From Nocardioides ochotonae (GTDB taxonomy: Bacteria; Actinomycetota; Actinomycetes; Propionibacteriales; Nocardioidaceae): DNA of 64,000 nt. The position numbers and the translations under genes were made by a program. Each line of letters begins with the position of its first letter. Position 1 is the first letter of the stretch. Positions 1-9,579 of the stretch are shown here, in pieces. The stretch lies in contig NZ_CP061769.1 in assembly GCF_011420305.2 (NCBI RefSeq), positions 2,467,001-2,531,000 on the forward strand. The letters are read 5' to 3'. The notes under the pieces were generated by a model that was not told where the DNA came from, ran no database searches, and worked only from the letters and a program-made list of their open reading frames with translations.

Positions 1-1
1 C

Positions 2-868
2 GGCAGCATCACCGGCACCGGTGTCGGTGGGCGCGTGCGCAAGCAGGACGTTCTCGACGCCGCGGCCGCCGCGAAGCAGCAGGCCGCCCCGGCCGCCGCT
101 GTCCCGCAGCAGTCGACCGCCCAGCAGCCCGCCGCTGCCTCGGCGACCCCGTCGCCGCTGCGCGGCACCACGGAGAAGATCAGCCGCCTGCGCAAGATCA
201 TCTCCGAGCGCATGCTGGACTCGCTGCACACCTCGGCGCAGCTGACCCAGGTCGTCGAGGTCGACGTCACCAACGTCGCCCGTCTGCGCGACGCCGCGAA
301 GGCCGACTTCCTGGCCCGTGAGGGCGTCAAGCTGACCTACCTGCCGTTCTTCGCCAAGGCAGCGGTCGACGCACTCAAGCAGCACCCCAAGCTCAACGCG
401 ACCATCGACGCCGAGGCCGGCGAGGTGACCTACTACGACCGCGAGAACGTCGCGTTCGCCGTCGACACCGACAAGGGCCTGCTGACCCCGGTCGTCAAGG
501 ACGCCGGCGACCTCTCGATCGCCGGTCTGGCGAAGAAGATCGCCGACGTCGCGGAGCGCACCCGCACCAACAAGATCGGCCCGGACGAGCTCGGTGGCGG
601 CACCTTCACCATCACCAACCTCGGCAGCGTCGGCGCCCTGTGGGACACCCCGATCATCAACCAGCCCCAGGTCGCCATCCTCGGCCCGGGTGCGGTCGTC
701 AAGCGCCCGGTCGTGATCGACGACCCCAACCTCGGTGAGACGATCGCGGTGCGCCACATGGTCTACCTCGCGCTGACCTACGACCACCGCCTGGTCGACG
801 GTGCGGACGCCGGTCGCTTCCTCACCGACGTGAAGAAGCGTCTCGAGGCTGGCGTCTTCGACATCTGA
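2..868 (+). CDS. sucB: 2-oxoacid dehydrogenase E2 (dihydrolipoyl acyltransferase), 5' end missing
   Basis: This is the C-terminal part of the lipoate-bearing E2 core of a 2-oxoglutarate/pyruvate dehydrogenase complex; the reading frame is open to the left edge, so the lipoyl domains lie outside the window. The visible 288 residues begin in the E3-binding domain ([13 protein letters not shown]), followed by an Ala/Gln/Pro-rich hinge of about 40 residues and the catalytic domain. The acyltransferase motif DHRLVDG (His and Asp catalytic) lies about 25 residues from the C-terminus. Lipoate-making lipB and lipA follow downstream, which fits the cofactor need. In mycobacteria the orthologous gene (dlaT) serves pyruvate dehydrogenase, so the acyl group (succinyl or acetyl) cannot be settled here. 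Confidence 0.93.
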   Translation, partial: GSITGTGVGGRVRKQDVLDAAAAAKQQAAPAAAVPQQSTAQQPAAASATPSPLRGTTEKISRLRKIISERMLDSLHTSAQLTQVVEVDVTNVARLRDAAKADFLAREGVKLTYLPFFAKAAVDALKQHPKLNATIDAEAGEVTYYDRENVAFAVDTDKGLLTPVVKDAGDLSIAGLAKKIADVAERTRTNKIGPDELGGGTFTITNLGSVGALWDTPIINQPQVAILGPGAVVKRPVVIDDPNLGETIAVRHMVYLALTYDHRLVDGADAGRFLTDVKKRLEAGVFDI

Positions 869-880
869 TCCACACCGCTC

Positions 881-959
881 GCGCCGAGTCGGCGCGGACG
901 ACGGGTGCTCTCCCCGGCTTCGGCCGGTGGGCAGTCCCGACGTCCGCGCCGACTCGCGC
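881..959 (+). terminator. Nested inverted repeat after the E2 gene, probable terminator
   Basis: Positions 885-900 and 941-956 are perfectly complementary over 16 bp, extended by 3 more pairs across a one-base bulge. The 40-nt loop holds a second small hairpin with a TTCG tetraloop (914-927). It starts 12 nt after the E2 stop and ends before the next start codon at 992. There is no T-tract, which is usual in GC-rich actinobacteria. A folded mRNA attenuator is an alternative reading. Confidence 0.5.
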
Positions 960-991
960 ATTTCGGGGGACCCGGATGGCACGCTGAGCCC

Positions 992-1897
992 ATGCACGTC
1001 GTCATCGCCGGCTCCTCCGGCTTCCTGGGCACCCACCTGCGCGCCGAGCTCGAGCGCCGCGGGCACCGCACCACCGCGCTCGTACGCCGCCCCGCATCCG
1101 GCAGCGGGGAGTCGACCTGGGACCCCGGCGCGGGCACCCTCGACCGCGACGTCGTCGCGTCCGCCGACGTGGTCGTCAACCTGGCCGGCTCCCCCACCCT
1201 CGGCAACCCGCACTCCCAGCGCTGGGCGCACGAGCTCGAGCAGAGCCGGGTGCGCACCACCCAGGTGCTGGCCCGTGCGGTGGCCGAGTGCGCCGGCGGC
1301 GGACGGCCGCCGGCGTTCCTGGCCGGCAACGGCATCTCCTACTACGGCGACCACGGCGACCAGGAGCTGAGCGAGGTCTCCGACAGCCGCGGCCAGGCGC
1401 TGCTGACCCGGGTCACCCGGGTCTGGCAGGCGGCCGCCCAGCCCGCGATCGACGCCGGCGCCCGCGTGGTGGTGCTGCGGACCGCGCCGGTGATGGACCG
1501 CCGCGCGGCGCCGCTGCGCCAGCTGCTCCCGCTCTTCCGCGCCGGGCTCGGCGCCCGGCTGGGCGACGGGCGCCAGCACATGCCGATGTGCTCGCTGCGC
1601 GACTGGGTCGGCGGGGTCGTGCACGCCGCGGAGCACCCGGACCTCGACGGGCCGATCAACCTCACCTGCCCCGAGCCGCCCACCAACGCCGAGTTCACCC
1701 GCGAGCTCGCCGCGCAGCTGCACCGGCCGGCCCTCGCGTTCGTCCCGGGCCCGCTGCTGCGGCTCGGCGCGGGCGCCATGGCGCCCGAGCTGCTCGGGTC
1801 GCTCAACGTGCGGCCCGCGCGGCTGCTCGACAGCGGCTATGAGTTCCACGACCCGGACGTCGCCGCGGTGCTCGCCACCGGGCTCGCCGCCTCGTGA
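992..1897 (+). CDS. TIGR01777-family NAD(P)-binding epimerase/SDR-like protein
   Basis: An extended-SDR Rossmann protein of 301 residues related to E. coli YfcH and mycobacterial Rv2216. The N-terminal nucleotide-binding motif is GSSGFLG (residues 7-13). Family traits include VVNLAGSP and the C-terminal DUF1731-like end that contains PELLGSLNVRPARLLDSGY. The ATG at 992 is chosen because it places the Rossmann strand directly at the N-terminus; the frame is open further upstream but that part lies in the inverted repeat. It overlaps the next gene by 4 bp (GTGA), so the two are translationally coupled. The substrate of the family is unknown. It holds the same position between E2 and lipB in mycobacteria. 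Confidence 0.85.
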   Translation: MHVVIAGSSGFLGTHLRAELERRGHRTTALVRRPASGSGESTWDPGAGTLDRDVVASADVVVNLAGSPTLGNPHSQRWAHELEQSRVRTTQVLARAVAECAGGGRPPAFLAGNGISYYGDHGDQELSEVSDSRGQALLTRVTRVWQAAAQPAIDAGARVVVLRTAPVMDRRAAPLRQLLPLFRAGLGARLGDGRQHMPMCSLRDWVGGVVHAAEHPDLDGPINLTCPEPPTNAEFTRELAAQLHRPALAFVPGPLLRLGAGAMAPELLGSLNVRPARLLDSGYEFHDPDVAAVLATGLAAS

Positions 1898-2751
1898 GCA
1901 CCTCCCGGGCTCCCGAGCGGCTGCGCGTGACGCGGCCCGACGGGACCAGCTTCCACCTGAGCCTGCGGCCCGCCGCCGAGGGCGCGCCCGCCGTGCTGGT
2001 CGTGCCCGCGATGGGGCTCGGCTCGCGCTACTACCTGCGGCTGCTGGCCGCGCTGGAGGCGGCCGGCGTCAGTGCCGCCGCGACCGAGCTGCGCGGTCAC
2101 GAGGAGGGCGGGGAGCCTGCCGGGCGTCGGCGCGACTTCGGCTACGGCGACCTCGTCGACGACCTGGACCGCGCCGTCAGCGCCCTCGCGGCCCGGCTGC
2201 CCGGCGCGCCGATCCACCTGCTCGGCCACAGCATGGGCGGCCAGCTCGCGGCCGTGGAGGCCGCCGCCCGCCCCGAGCGGCTCGCGGGACTGATCCACGT
2301 CGCGTCCGGCACGCCGTACTGGCGGGTGTTCTCGCCGCGGATGCTGGCGATGACCCAGCTGGTGCCGGTGATCGCTGCGGTGCTGGGGCACTTCCCCGGT
2401 GACCGGTTCGGCTTCGCGGGCCGCGAGGCCCGCACCCAGATGACCGACTGGGCGCGGCTGGCCCGCACCGGACGCTTCGTCTTCGGCCGGCCGAGGCGCG
2501 ACCACGGCCGGGCGATGGCGAGCACCGCGCTGCCGGTGCTGTCGGTGTCGCTCGAAGGCGACGAGCTCGCCCCGCCGGCCTCCGTCGACGACCTGGCCGG
2601 GCGGTTCCCGAGCGAGCACGTCGAGCGGGTCCACCTCGACCCGGTGGCGCTGGGCTACGCGGAGGTCGACCACCTGCGCTGGGCCCGCCACCCCGGCGTC
2701 ATCGTGCCGACGCTCACCGACTGGCTGGCGCGGGTGCACCGGCGCCCCTGA
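1894..2751 (+). CDS. Alpha/beta hydrolase
   Basis: A 285-residue serine hydrolase of the alpha/beta fold. It has the nucleophile elbow GHSMGG near residue 113, an early strand ([14 protein letters not shown]) that would form the oxyanion region, and a C-terminal segment with [14 protein letters not shown] that could supply the catalytic His. The GTG start overlaps the preceding epimerase stop by 4 bp, so the two are one operon. No signal peptide is visible, so the protein is probably cytosolic. It resembles monoacylglycerol-lipase-like serine aminopeptidase (Hydrolase_4) proteins, but the substrate cannot be read. The last 38 bp overlap the convergent gene on the other strand. Confidence 0.8.
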   Translation: MSTSRAPERLRVTRPDGTSFHLSLRPAAEGAPAVLVVPAMGLGSRYYLRLLAALEAAGVSAAATELRGHEEGGEPAGRRRDFGYGDLVDDLDRAVSALAARLPGAPIHLLGHSMGGQLAAVEAAARPERLAGLIHVASGTPYWRVFSPRMLAMTQLVPVIAAVLGHFPGDRFGFAGREARTQMTDWARLARTGRFVFGRPRRDHGRAMASTALPVLSVSLEGDELAPPASVDDLAGRFPSEHVERVHLDPVALGYAEVDHLRWARHPGVIVPTLTDWLARVHRRP

Positions 2752-3286
2752 CCGCGGCCACCTGCCAGAGCTCGCCGGCGCGACGCAGCACGATCACCCG
2801 CCGCGAGGCCCGGTCGACCGGCAGTGCCTGCCGCACCCCGGGCCCCACGGCCACGCCACCGACGAGCCGGTCGGTCACGTCGAGCACCAGCCGCTCCGGC
2901 CCCGCGCGGCGTACGTCGAGGCGCAGCAGCTGGGTGCGCAGGTCGCGGACCACCAGCCCGCGCCGAGTCCAGGCCACCAGCATCTCGACGTCGCGCTGCC
3001 CGGCGACGCTGCTCGGGACGTAGAGCCCCGACAGCGCCACCGCGTCGCCGGCGGCCCACGCCTCGGCACGGCGAGCGTCCCACTCGGCGAGCACCTCACG
3101 GGCCATGGTGCGCGGGAGCACGACGTCCTCCGAGGGCACCGTCCCCTCCCCGAGGTTGGCCGTATCGACGCTCTCGCCACTCTCGCCGCGGGAGCGCGAC
3201 TCGGCCACGACGACCACGGCGGTGCCGACGAGCAGCGGCAGCACGACGACCACGAACAGGATCGGGAGCCAGCGCGCAGACCTCAT
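2714..3286 (-). CDS. Membrane-anchored hypothetical protein
   Basis: A 190-residue protein with one N-terminal membrane segment (about residues 7-27, rich in V/L) after a short basic start, so it is probably anchored with its bulk outside the cytoplasm. A Ser/Glu-rich linker follows. The rest (from about residue 58) looks like a small alpha+beta domain beginning [16 protein letters not shown] and alternating with beta-rich stretches, reminiscent of NTF2/SnoaL-like folds; that resemblance is my inference only. It converges on and overlaps the 3' end of the alpha/beta hydrolase gene by 38 bp and is divergent from lipB, leaving about 96 bp for both promoters. Function unknown. Confidence 0.7.
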   Translation of the reverse strand: MRSARWLPILFVVVVLPLLVGTAVVVVAESRSRGESGESVDTANLGEGTVPSEDVVLPRTMAREVLAEWDARRAEAWAAGDAVALSGLYVPSSVAGQRDVEMLVAWTRRGLVVRDLRTQLLRLDVRRAGPERLVLDVTDRLVGGVAVGPGVRQALPVDRASRRVIVLRRAGELWQVAAVRGAGAPAPASR

Positions 3287-3382
3287 CCGTGGTTCCTACC
3301 GGCTCGCGGCGTCAGCGCGCAACGCTCGTCCACAGGCACGGGCAGGCCCGGGCCGCACCTCGACACGGCGTACGCTCGACGC

Positions 3383-4117
3383 GTGACTGAGCTGCACTTC
3401 GAGGAGGCCGGCCTGGGGGCCGACGCGATCGACTACCTGGCGGCCTGGGAGCTCCAGCGCGAGGTCCACGCACGCGTCGCCGACGGCGAGCAGCCGGGCA
3501 CCGTGCTGCTGCTCGAGCACCCGCCGGTCTTCACCGCGGGCAAGCGCACCCTTCCCGAGGAGCGCCCGCTCGACCCCGGCGGCGCCGACGTCATCGACGT
3601 CGACCGCGGCGGCAAGATCACCTTCCACGGCCCTGGCCAGCTGGTCGGCTACCCGATCGTCGCGCTGCCCGACCACGTCAAGGTCGTCGACTACGTACGC
3701 CGCGTCGAGGAGGCGCTGATCCGGGTCTGCCGCGACCTCGGCGTCACCACCGCCCGGGTCCCGGGCCGCAGCGGCGTGTGGCTGCGCGCCGACGACCGCG
3801 GTCCCGAGCGCAAGATCGCCGCGATCGGAATCAGGGTCAGCCGCGGCGTCACCATGCACGGCTTCTCGCTGAACTGCGACGTCGACCTGGACTGGTACTC
3901 CCGCTTCGTCCCGTGCGGCATCGCCGACGCCGGCGTCACCTCGCTGAGCGCCGAGCTCGGCCGCGACGTCCCGGTCGCCGAGGTGCTGCCGCTGGTGCGC
4001 CGCCACGTCGCCGACCTCCTCGCCTGGGGCCCGTACGACGCCACGCCGGACTACGAGCCGCGCCCGGACCCGGCCAAGGCACCCCGCATCCAGCTGCTCA
4101 CCCCCGGCGGCAGCTGA
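3383..4117 (+). CDS. lipB: Octanoyl-[acyl-carrier-protein]-protein N-octanoyltransferase LipB
   Basis: LipB moves octanoate from acyl carrier protein to the lipoyl-domain lysine of E2 and GcvH proteins, the first step of lipoate synthesis. The 244-residue protein carries the family signature [17 protein letters not shown] (about residues 75-91). It has the catalytic lysine (Lys144 in ERKIAAIGI) and the catalytic cysteine (Cys178 in FVPCGIAD). The GTG at 3383 gives the normal family length. The placement beside an E2 gene and upstream of lipA is the standard actinobacterial arrangement, although an ABC transporter pair lies between lipB and lipA here. Confidence 0.97.
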   Translation: MTELHFEEAGLGADAIDYLAAWELQREVHARVADGEQPGTVLLLEHPPVFTAGKRTLPEERPLDPGGADVIDVDRGGKITFHGPGQLVGYPIVALPDHVKVVDYVRRVEEALIRVCRDLGVTTARVPGRSGVWLRADDRGPERKIAAIGIRVSRGVTMHGFSLNCDVDLDWYSRFVPCGIADAGVTSLSAELGRDVPVAEVLPLVRRHVADLLAWGPYDATPDYEPRPDPAKAPRIQLLTPGGS

Positions 4118-4217
4118 CCCCTCGCGGTCCAGACCGGCGGCGTGGGTGCCACCCGCCGTCGGCGCCCGCTGCTTGGATCACCAGGGGCCAAACGGGCCCG
4201 GTGACGAAGGGCAGGCC

Positions 4218-5186
4218 GTGAGCGAGCTGGTGATCGAGACCTCCGGGCTCCGCAAGGAGTTCCGGGGGCGAGGCGGCGTGCGTGTCGCCGTGCACGACCT
4301 GGACCTCGCGGTCCCCGCCGGCGGGGTGCACGGCTTCCTGGGCCCCAACGGGTCGGGCAAGACCACGACGATCCGGATGCTGCTCGGGCTGGCACGCGCC
4401 ACCCGCGGCGAGATGCGGCTGTTCGGCGAGCCGGTCCCCCGGCGCCTGCCGGCCGTGGTCGACCGGATCGGCGCGGTCGTGGAGTCCCCGAAGTTCTCCC
4501 CCAACCTCTCCGCACGGCGCAACCTGCTGCTGCTGTCGCGCTCGATCGGCGTGCCCGACAGCCACGTCGACGACGCCGTGGAGACCGTCGGCCTCAGCGG
4601 CCGCGAGAAGGACCGGTTCAAGTCCTACTCCCTCGGCATGAAGCAGCGCCTCGCGATCGCCGCGACCCTGCTGAAGAAGCCGGACCTGCTGATCCTCGAC
4701 GAGCCCACCAACGGCCTCGACCCGGCCGGCATCCGCGAGATACGCGAGACCATCCGCACCCTCGCCGACGCCGGGGTGACGGTGCTGCTGAGCTCCCACA
4801 TCCTCGCCGAGGTCCAGCAGGTCTGCACCTCGGCCACGATCATCGGCCAGGGTCGCCTGCTCGCCTCCGGCACCGTGGAGGACCTGCTCGGCAGCGGTAC
4901 GGCGTACCGCGTCGCCGCCGCGGACCCCACCGCCGCGGCCCGCGCGCTGGCGAGCAGCGGGCTGGTCGTCTCCCCCGACACCGCCGGGTCGCTGCGGGTG
5001 GAGACCGACGACCCGGAGTCGATCACCCGCCGGCTCGCGGAGGCGGGGATCTGGCTCACCGAGCTGACCCCGCTGCGTCCCGACCTCGAGACCTTCTTCC
5101 TCGAGCTCACAGCGGCCTCCTCCCTCGACGGCCCCGACACCTCGACGACCGGCTACGTCACGACCCCACAGGAGACCGTCCGATGA
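4218..5186 (+). CDS. ABC transporter ATP-binding protein
   Basis: The ATPase half of a two-gene ABC exporter, 322 residues. Walker A is GPNGSGKTT (residues 42-50), the signature is YSLGMKQRL (138-146) and Walker B is LLILDEPTNGLDP (157 onward); the H-loop is in LLSSHILAE. A C-terminal extension of about 100 residues is typical of the CcmA/antibiotic-exporter family. The GTG at 4218 is preferred over an upstream ATG at 4146 because the conserved domain starts at once after it. The stop overlaps the permease start by 4 bp (ATGA), so the two are co-translated. The cargo is unknown; related pairs export peptides or drugs. Confidence 0.9.
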   Translation: MSELVIETSGLRKEFRGRGGVRVAVHDLDLAVPAGGVHGFLGPNGSGKTTTIRMLLGLARATRGEMRLFGEPVPRRLPAVVDRIGAVVESPKFSPNLSARRNLLLLSRSIGVPDSHVDDAVETVGLSGREKDRFKSYSLGMKQRLAIAATLLKKPDLLILDEPTNGLDPAGIREIRETIRTLADAGVTVLLSSHILAEVQQVCTSATIIGQGRLLASGTVEDLLGSGTAYRVAAADPTAAARALASSGLVVSPDTAGSLRVETDDPESITRRLAEAGIWLTELTPLRPDLETFFLELTAASSLDGPDTSTTGYVTTPQETVR

Positions 5187-6178
5187 TGCGCCTGTTCCGT
5201 GTGGAGCTCACCCGGCTGCGCTGGCGCCGCGCGGTCGTCGCGCTGATCGGCCTCGCGATCGTCATCCCTGCCGTGATCGGGTTCAGCCGCGTCTGGGAGA
5301 CCCGTCCGCCGTCGGCGGAGCGGCAGGCCAGCATCGACGCGATGATCGAGAAGGAGAGCAACCGCAAGGGTGTGCAGCGCCGGCTCGCGAAGTGCATGGA
5401 CGACCCGGACGGCTGGGGTATCGAGCCCGGCGACGACCACGCCGCGAGGTGCGAGGAGTGGGTGCTCCCCCAGGCCGAGTGGTACGGCGCGCCGAAGCTC
5501 GACCTCGCCGAGGAGCACGCCGGCAGCGCGCTGGGCGTCGTGACGGTCCTGGGCATGATCGCGATCCTGGTCGGCACGACGTTCGCCGGGCACGACTGGG
5601 CGAGCGGGTCGATGAGCAACCAGCTGCTCTTCGAGCCCCGCCGCCACCGGGTCTGGCTGGCCAAGGCCGCGGCCGTGACGGCGACGGTGTTCCTCCTCGC
5701 CGCGGTCGTGACCACCGGCTGGTGGTTGACGCTGTACGCCGTCGCCAACGGCCGCGGGCTCGAGATCCCCGATGGGCTGGTGCGCGACGGCCTCGAGCAG
5801 GGGCTGCGCGGCGCGGCGCTGGCCGCGGTGGCGGCGCTGGTGGGCTTCGCGCTGACCATGCTGTTCCGCAGCACCGTGGCCACGGTCGGGGTCCTGTTCG
5901 CCGTGGTCCTGGTCAGCGGCACGCTGATGGCGGTGCTCGGCCTCGACGGCGAGGGACGCTGGCTGCCGCCCAACAACCTGGCTGCGGTGGTCCTGAACGG
6001 CTCGACCTACTGGGTCGAACCGCCGGCCCTCTGCGACGCACCGCTGGTGCCGGCGGACGTGAACTGCAGCGGCGAGCGGCACCTCAGCCTCGCCCAGGGC
6101 GCCGGCTACCTCGGCGTCCTGACGCTCGGGATCGGCGCCGCCTCGCTCGGCTCGCACCGGCGTCGCGACGTGCCGTGA
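5183..6178 (+). CDS. ABC transporter permease
   Basis: The membrane half of the exporter encoded with the preceding ATPase, overlapping it by 4 bp. The 331-residue protein has one N-terminal membrane segment (about residues 17-35), a soluble loop of roughly 75 residues (about 36-110) that probably faces outside, and five more hydrophobic segments in the C-terminal two thirds, the ABC-2 permease pattern. The loop contains two cysteines (in KCMDDP and ARCEEW). Another cysteine-bearing loop near the C-terminus ([16 protein letters not shown]) suggests disulfides in the exposed regions; that is inference. It is inserted between lipB and lipA, where mycobacteria have no transporter. Confidence 0.83.
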   Translation: MMRLFRVELTRLRWRRAVVALIGLAIVIPAVIGFSRVWETRPPSAERQASIDAMIEKESNRKGVQRRLAKCMDDPDGWGIEPGDDHAARCEEWVLPQAEWYGAPKLDLAEEHAGSALGVVTVLGMIAILVGTTFAGHDWASGSMSNQLLFEPRRHRVWLAKAAAVTATVFLLAAVVTTGWWLTLYAVANGRGLEIPDGLVRDGLEQGLRGAALAAVAALVGFALTMLFRSTVATVGVLFAVVLVSGTLMAVLGLDGEGRWLPPNNLAAVVLNGSTYWVEPPALCDAPLVPADVNCSGERHLSLAQGAGYLGVLTLGIGAASLGSHRRRDVP

Positions 6179-6272
6179 GCCGCCCGGGACGCCCGGACCG
6201 CGTCGGCGCGGATGCCTGCCCGGCGCCTGCGCCGATCGCGGGCGGGTGAGGCGCGCGGCGTACAGTAAGGGG

Positions 6273-7214
6273 GTGACTCAGGCGCCCGCACCCGAAGGCA
6301 GGAAGCTCCTCCGACTCGAGGTCCGCAACGCGGAGACCCCGATCGAACGCAAGCCGGAGTGGATCAAGACCCGGGCCAAGATGGGCCCGGAGTACACCGA
6401 GCTGATGGGCCTGGTGAAGTCCGAGGGCCTGCACACCGTGTGCCAGGAAGCCGGCTGCCCCAACATCTTCGAGTGCTGGGAGGACCGCGAGGCGACCTTC
6501 CTCATCGGCGGCGACCAGTGCACCCGCCGCTGCGACTTCTGCCAGATCGACACCGGCAAGCCCCAGGCCCTCGACCGCGACGAGCCCCGCCGGGTCGCTG
6601 AGTCGGTGCAGAAGATGGAGCTGCGCTACGCCACCATCACCGGCGTCGCCCGCGACGACCTCGAGGACGGCGGCGCCTGGCTCTACGCCGAGACCGTGCG
6701 CGCCATCCACGAGCTCAACCCCGGCACCGGGGTGGAGAACCTGATCCCCGACTTCAACGGCAAGCCCGACCTGCTGCGCGAGGTCTTCGAGTCGCGCCCC
6801 GAGGTGCTGGCACACAACGTCGAGACCGTGCCGCGGATCTTCAAGCGGATCCGCCCCGCGTTCCGCTACGAGCGCTCCCTGGACGTCATCACCCAGGCCC
6901 GCGACTTCGGGCTGGTCACCAAGTCCAACCTGATCCTGGGCATGGGCGAGACCCGCGAGGAGATCAGCCAGGCGCTCCAGGACCTCCACGACGCCGGCTG
7001 CGAGCTGATCACCATCACCCAGTACCTGCGCCCCTCGCTGCGCCACCACCCCGTCGAGCGCTGGGTCAAGCCGCAGGAGTTCGTGGAGCTGCGCGAGGAG
7101 GCCGAGGACATCGGCTTCTCCGGCGTTCTGTCCGGCCCGCTGGTGCGTTCGTCGTACCGTGCCGGACGCCTGTACCGTCAGGCGATGGACGCCCGCCAGG
7201 GCGCCTCGGCCTGA
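6273..7214 (+). CDS. lipA: Lipoyl synthase LipA
   Basis: LipA is the radical-SAM enzyme that inserts two sulfur atoms into protein-bound octanoyl groups. Two cluster-binding sites are intact: the auxiliary cluster cysteines Cys57, Cys62 and Cys68 ([12 protein letters not shown]) and the SAM-cluster cysteines Cys83, Cys87 and Cys90 (CTRRCDFC). The conserved C-terminal RSSY (in VRSSYRAG) is present. The GTG at 6273 gives 313 residues, the usual family length; an upstream in-frame ATG at 6246 would add nine residues lacking conservation. It follows the ABC pair at about 95 bp and completes the lipoate pathway with lipB. Confidence 0.97.
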   Translation: MTQAPAPEGRKLLRLEVRNAETPIERKPEWIKTRAKMGPEYTELMGLVKSEGLHTVCQEAGCPNIFECWEDREATFLIGGDQCTRRCDFCQIDTGKPQALDRDEPRRVAESVQKMELRYATITGVARDDLEDGGAWLYAETVRAIHELNPGTGVENLIPDFNGKPDLLREVFESRPEVLAHNVETVPRIFKRIRPAFRYERSLDVITQARDFGLVTKSNLILGMGETREEISQALQDLHDAGCELITITQYLRPSLRHHPVERWVKPQEFVELREEAEDIGFSGVLSGPLVRSSYRAGRLYRQAMDARQGASA

Positions 7215-7298
7215 CCCTCAGGTCCGAAGGGCACCCGTCCGTCGGATCGGCCGAACCGCTCGACCAGAACTCGACCAGACAAGGGCACACCCAGCGCA

Positions 7299-8060
7299 AT
7301 GGCGAAGGAACCGAAGGCCGCGAAGGCTCCCAAGGCCTCGAAGGCGACGAAGGGGAAGGCACCCGCCGACCCCGGCAAGATGAGCCGTCGACAGCAGATG
7401 GCCGAGACCTACCGGATGACCAAGAAGAGCGATCCCCGGATCGGTCTGTGGATCCTCGGCTCGTTCCTGGTCTTCGGCGCCATCGGCTTCACCATCTTCA
7501 AGATCCTCCCCGGCAGCGGCGTGATCGAGTGGATCCTCTCCGTCGTCGGTGGCCTGCTGTTCGGTCTGCTCGCCGCGATGATCATCTTCGGCCGCCGCGC
7601 GCAGAACGCGGCGTACAGCCAGATGGAGGGCCAGCCCGGTGCCGCCGCGGCGGCGCTCGGGATGCTGCGCCGCGGCTGGGTCACCGAGCCGGCGATCGCG
7701 TTCAACCGCCAGCAGGACGTCGTGCACCGCGTCGTCGGCCCGCCCGGCATCGTGCTGATCGGTGAGGGCAACCCGACCCGGGTGCGCCAGCTGCTGGCCT
7801 CCGAGCGCCGCAAGCACGAGCGCGTCGCCTCCGAGGCGCCGATCCACGAGATCGTCTGCGGCCGCGGCGAGGACGAGGTCCCGCTGCCCAAGCTGGTGCG
7901 CAAGGTGCAGAAGCTCGGCCGCAAGGTCAAGGGCCCGGAGCTGACCGACATCATCCACCGGCTCAAGGCGATGGACGCCAACCGCTCCAACATCCCGATC
8001 CCCAAGGGTCCGGTGCCGACCAGCATGAAGGGCATGCGCGGCAACCTGCGCGGCCGCTGA
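7299..8060 (+). CDS. DUF4191 family membrane protein
   Basis: A 253-residue protein of the actinobacterial DUF4191 family, equivalent by position and content to mycobacterial Rv2219. It begins with a Lys/Ala-rich repeat-like tail (about residues 1-25). Two membrane segments follow (about residues 48-65 and 71-90), then a long basic cytoplasmic domain with conserved-looking stretches QNAAYSQMEGQPGAA and VVGPPGIVLIGEG. The function of the family is unknown. It follows lipA at 84 bp and is closed by a strong hairpin, so it is probably the last gene of the lipA transcript. Confidence 0.85.
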   Translation: MAKEPKAAKAPKASKATKGKAPADPGKMSRRQQMAETYRMTKKSDPRIGLWILGSFLVFGAIGFTIFKILPGSGVIEWILSVVGGLLFGLLAAMIIFGRRAQNAAYSQMEGQPGAAAAALGMLRRGWVTEPAIAFNRQQDVVHRVVGPPGIVLIGEGNPTRVRQLLASERRKHERVASEAPIHEIVCGRGEDEVPLPKLVRKVQKLGRKVKGPELTDIIHRLKAMDANRSNIPIPKGPVPTSMKGMRGNLRGR

Positions 8061-8095
8061 GCACCGCTCCCCCCACTGGGCTTCCCCAGATACGC

Positions 8096-8130
8096 CGACG
8101 GGCGCCGACCATCACGGTCGGCGCCCGTCG
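8096..8130 (+). terminator. Strong hairpin terminator after the DUF4191 gene
   Basis: A perfect 15-bp stem (8096-8110 with 8116-8130) closed by a 5-nt loop (ATCAC), 35 bp after the DUF4191 stop and 18 bp before the convergent lipoprotein stop. The symmetry means it could stop transcription from both sides. Confidence 0.78.
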
Positions 8131-8148
8131 TACGTCGTGGGGCTGGGA

Positions 8149-9042
8149 TCAGGAGCGGGTGCCGCCGCCCGCTCCCGCGCCGCCGCCCATCGAGCCCATC
8201 AGGTCCTCCATCGAGGTGGTCTCGTCGGCCGGGGGCGCCTCGATGTCCGCGTCGGTGCCCCAGTTGTCGAACGACATGCTCACGGCGCCGGACTTGCCCA
8301 TGTCAAGGTCCATGCGGCGGAACCGCTCGTCGTCGTCGAAGACGATCTCGACGTCCATGGTGGCCGGGACCTGGTCCGCCTGGGCGCCGAGACCCTGGAG
8401 GTTGGCCGCGCCGAGGAGCTCCTTGGTGTCGACGGTGAGGCGGTACTGGTCGGCGTCGTCGCCGTTCGCGTCGGTCTCCCCGACGTACACGACCTTGGTC
8501 AGGCCCTTCTCGAAGGTCTCGAGCAGCTGGCGCATGTCCATCTGGGAGCCGAAGTCCATGCCCAGGCCCTCCGCGGCGTCCTCCAGGTCGAAGGTGACCC
8601 ACTTCTCGCCCATGTCGGGGGACTTCATGTACATGACGTTGTCGACCATGACCATCTCGATGTTCTGGCCGGGGCCGAGGCCCGTGAAGGACATCTCCAT
8701 CGCGGCGGGGTCGCTGCTGTAGTCGATGACGCCCTTGGCGGTCACGTCCGTCCCGTCGCCGTCGACGTCCATCGTGTAGTCGGCGGTGGAGAGGTCCTCG
8801 ACCGAGGCGCGGTAGAGCTCCATGAACTCGTCCTTGTCCACGGTCTCGCCGGGGGCGGCGTCCGGACCGTCGCCGGTCTCCCCGGCGGGTTCGGCGCTGG
8901 ACTCCGAGGACTCGCTGCTCTCGGCCGCGGCGGCCTTGGTGGGCTCGCCCTCGTCCTCACCGCAGGCGCTCAGGGAGCCCAGGGCGAGCGGGACGAGGGC
9001 AGCGGCGGCGGCGCTGCGGACGGTCAGGGAGCGTCGGGACAT
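8149..9042 (-). CDS. Secreted lipoprotein, LppX/LprG-like
   Basis: A 297-residue exported lipoprotein. The signal peptide (basic MSRR start, Ala/Leu core) ends in the lipobox LSAC at about residue 29, so the mature protein would be anchored to the outer face of the membrane. A Ser/Glu/Ala-rich acidic linker follows. Next is a domain of long antiparallel strands (VDGDGTDVTAKGVIDYSS, MVDNVMYMKSPDMGEKWV) like the LppX/LprAFG lipid-carrier fold or DUF6612. The ATG at 9042 is chosen because it starts the signal peptide directly; the frame is open 29 codons further without sense. Lipid binding is suggested by the fold only. Family assignment is tentative. Confidence 0.72.
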   Translation of the reverse strand: MSRRSLTVRSAAAAALVPLALGSLSACGEDEGEPTKAAAAESSESSESSAEPAGETGDGPDAAPGETVDKDEFMELYRASVEDLSTADYTMDVDGDGTDVTAKGVIDYSSDPAAMEMSFTGLGPGQNIEMVMVDNVMYMKSPDMGEKWVTFDLEDAAEGLGMDFGSQMDMRQLLETFEKGLTKVVYVGETDANGDDADQYRLTVDTKELLGAANLQGLGAQADQVPATMDVEIVFDDDERFRRMDLDMGKSGAVSMSFDNWGTDADIEAPPADETTSMEDLMGSMGGGAGAGGGTRS

Positions 9043-9104
9043 CAGGTGGCCTCTCTCGGGGCTTCGGGGTCTGGTTCCACGGTAGGTCCTACCCCGAAGT
9101 GAGC

Positions 9105-9512
9105 TCAGCGACCCGTCATCCCCCGCCATGTCTGCAACGTCACGGTGGCCGAGCCGACCGCAAGGTCGTGCAGGCCGCGGCCGTCGGGGCGGAACACCAG
9201 CGGCGGGATGACCAGGGCGATGAGGATCTGGCGGACGAAGGCCTGGATCAGCCCGATCGGGCGCGGGTCGCCGTTCACGCGTACGACGCGCAGGCGGGTG
9301 GCGATCTGCCCGAACGAGCCGCCCAGCAGGGCGGTGAACAGCGCGGACTCCACGACGAAGACGAGCAGCACCCAGAAGCTGGCGGCGCTGTCCTCAGCGT
9401 ACCGCTGGGGGCCGACGACGAGCACGACGGCCAAGGTGGAGGCGGCCCAGTCCACGATCAGCGCCAGCATGCGTCGCGCCCAGCTGGCCGTCTCCACGTT
9501 CGTCTCGGTCAC
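9105..9512 (-). CDS. RDD family membrane protein
   Basis: A 135-residue protein with the RDD family layout: an Arg and an Asp in the first membrane helix (ARRMLALIVDW) and a second Asp near GLHDLAVGSATV. It has two or three further hydrophobic segments and the typical FGQIATRLRVVRVNG linker. The position directly upstream of glnA, on the opposite strand, matches mycobacterial Rv2219A. Members are small integral membrane proteins, some linked to ion exchange, but no activity can be assigned. It is divergent from glnA across about 210 bp that hold the GlnR operator. Confidence 0.85.
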   Translation of the reverse strand: MTETNVETASWARRMLALIVDWAASTLAVVLVVGPQRYAEDSAASFWVLLVFVVESALFTALLGGSFGQIATRLRVVRVNGDPRPIGLIQAFVRQILIALVIPPLVFRPDGRGLHDLAVGSATVTLQTWRGMTGR

Positions 9513-9579
9513 CCCTCTAGGCTAGTTGGCGCAGTCCCGGGCCCCACGATCGCCCACGCGATCTGGACCGGGAGCACCT

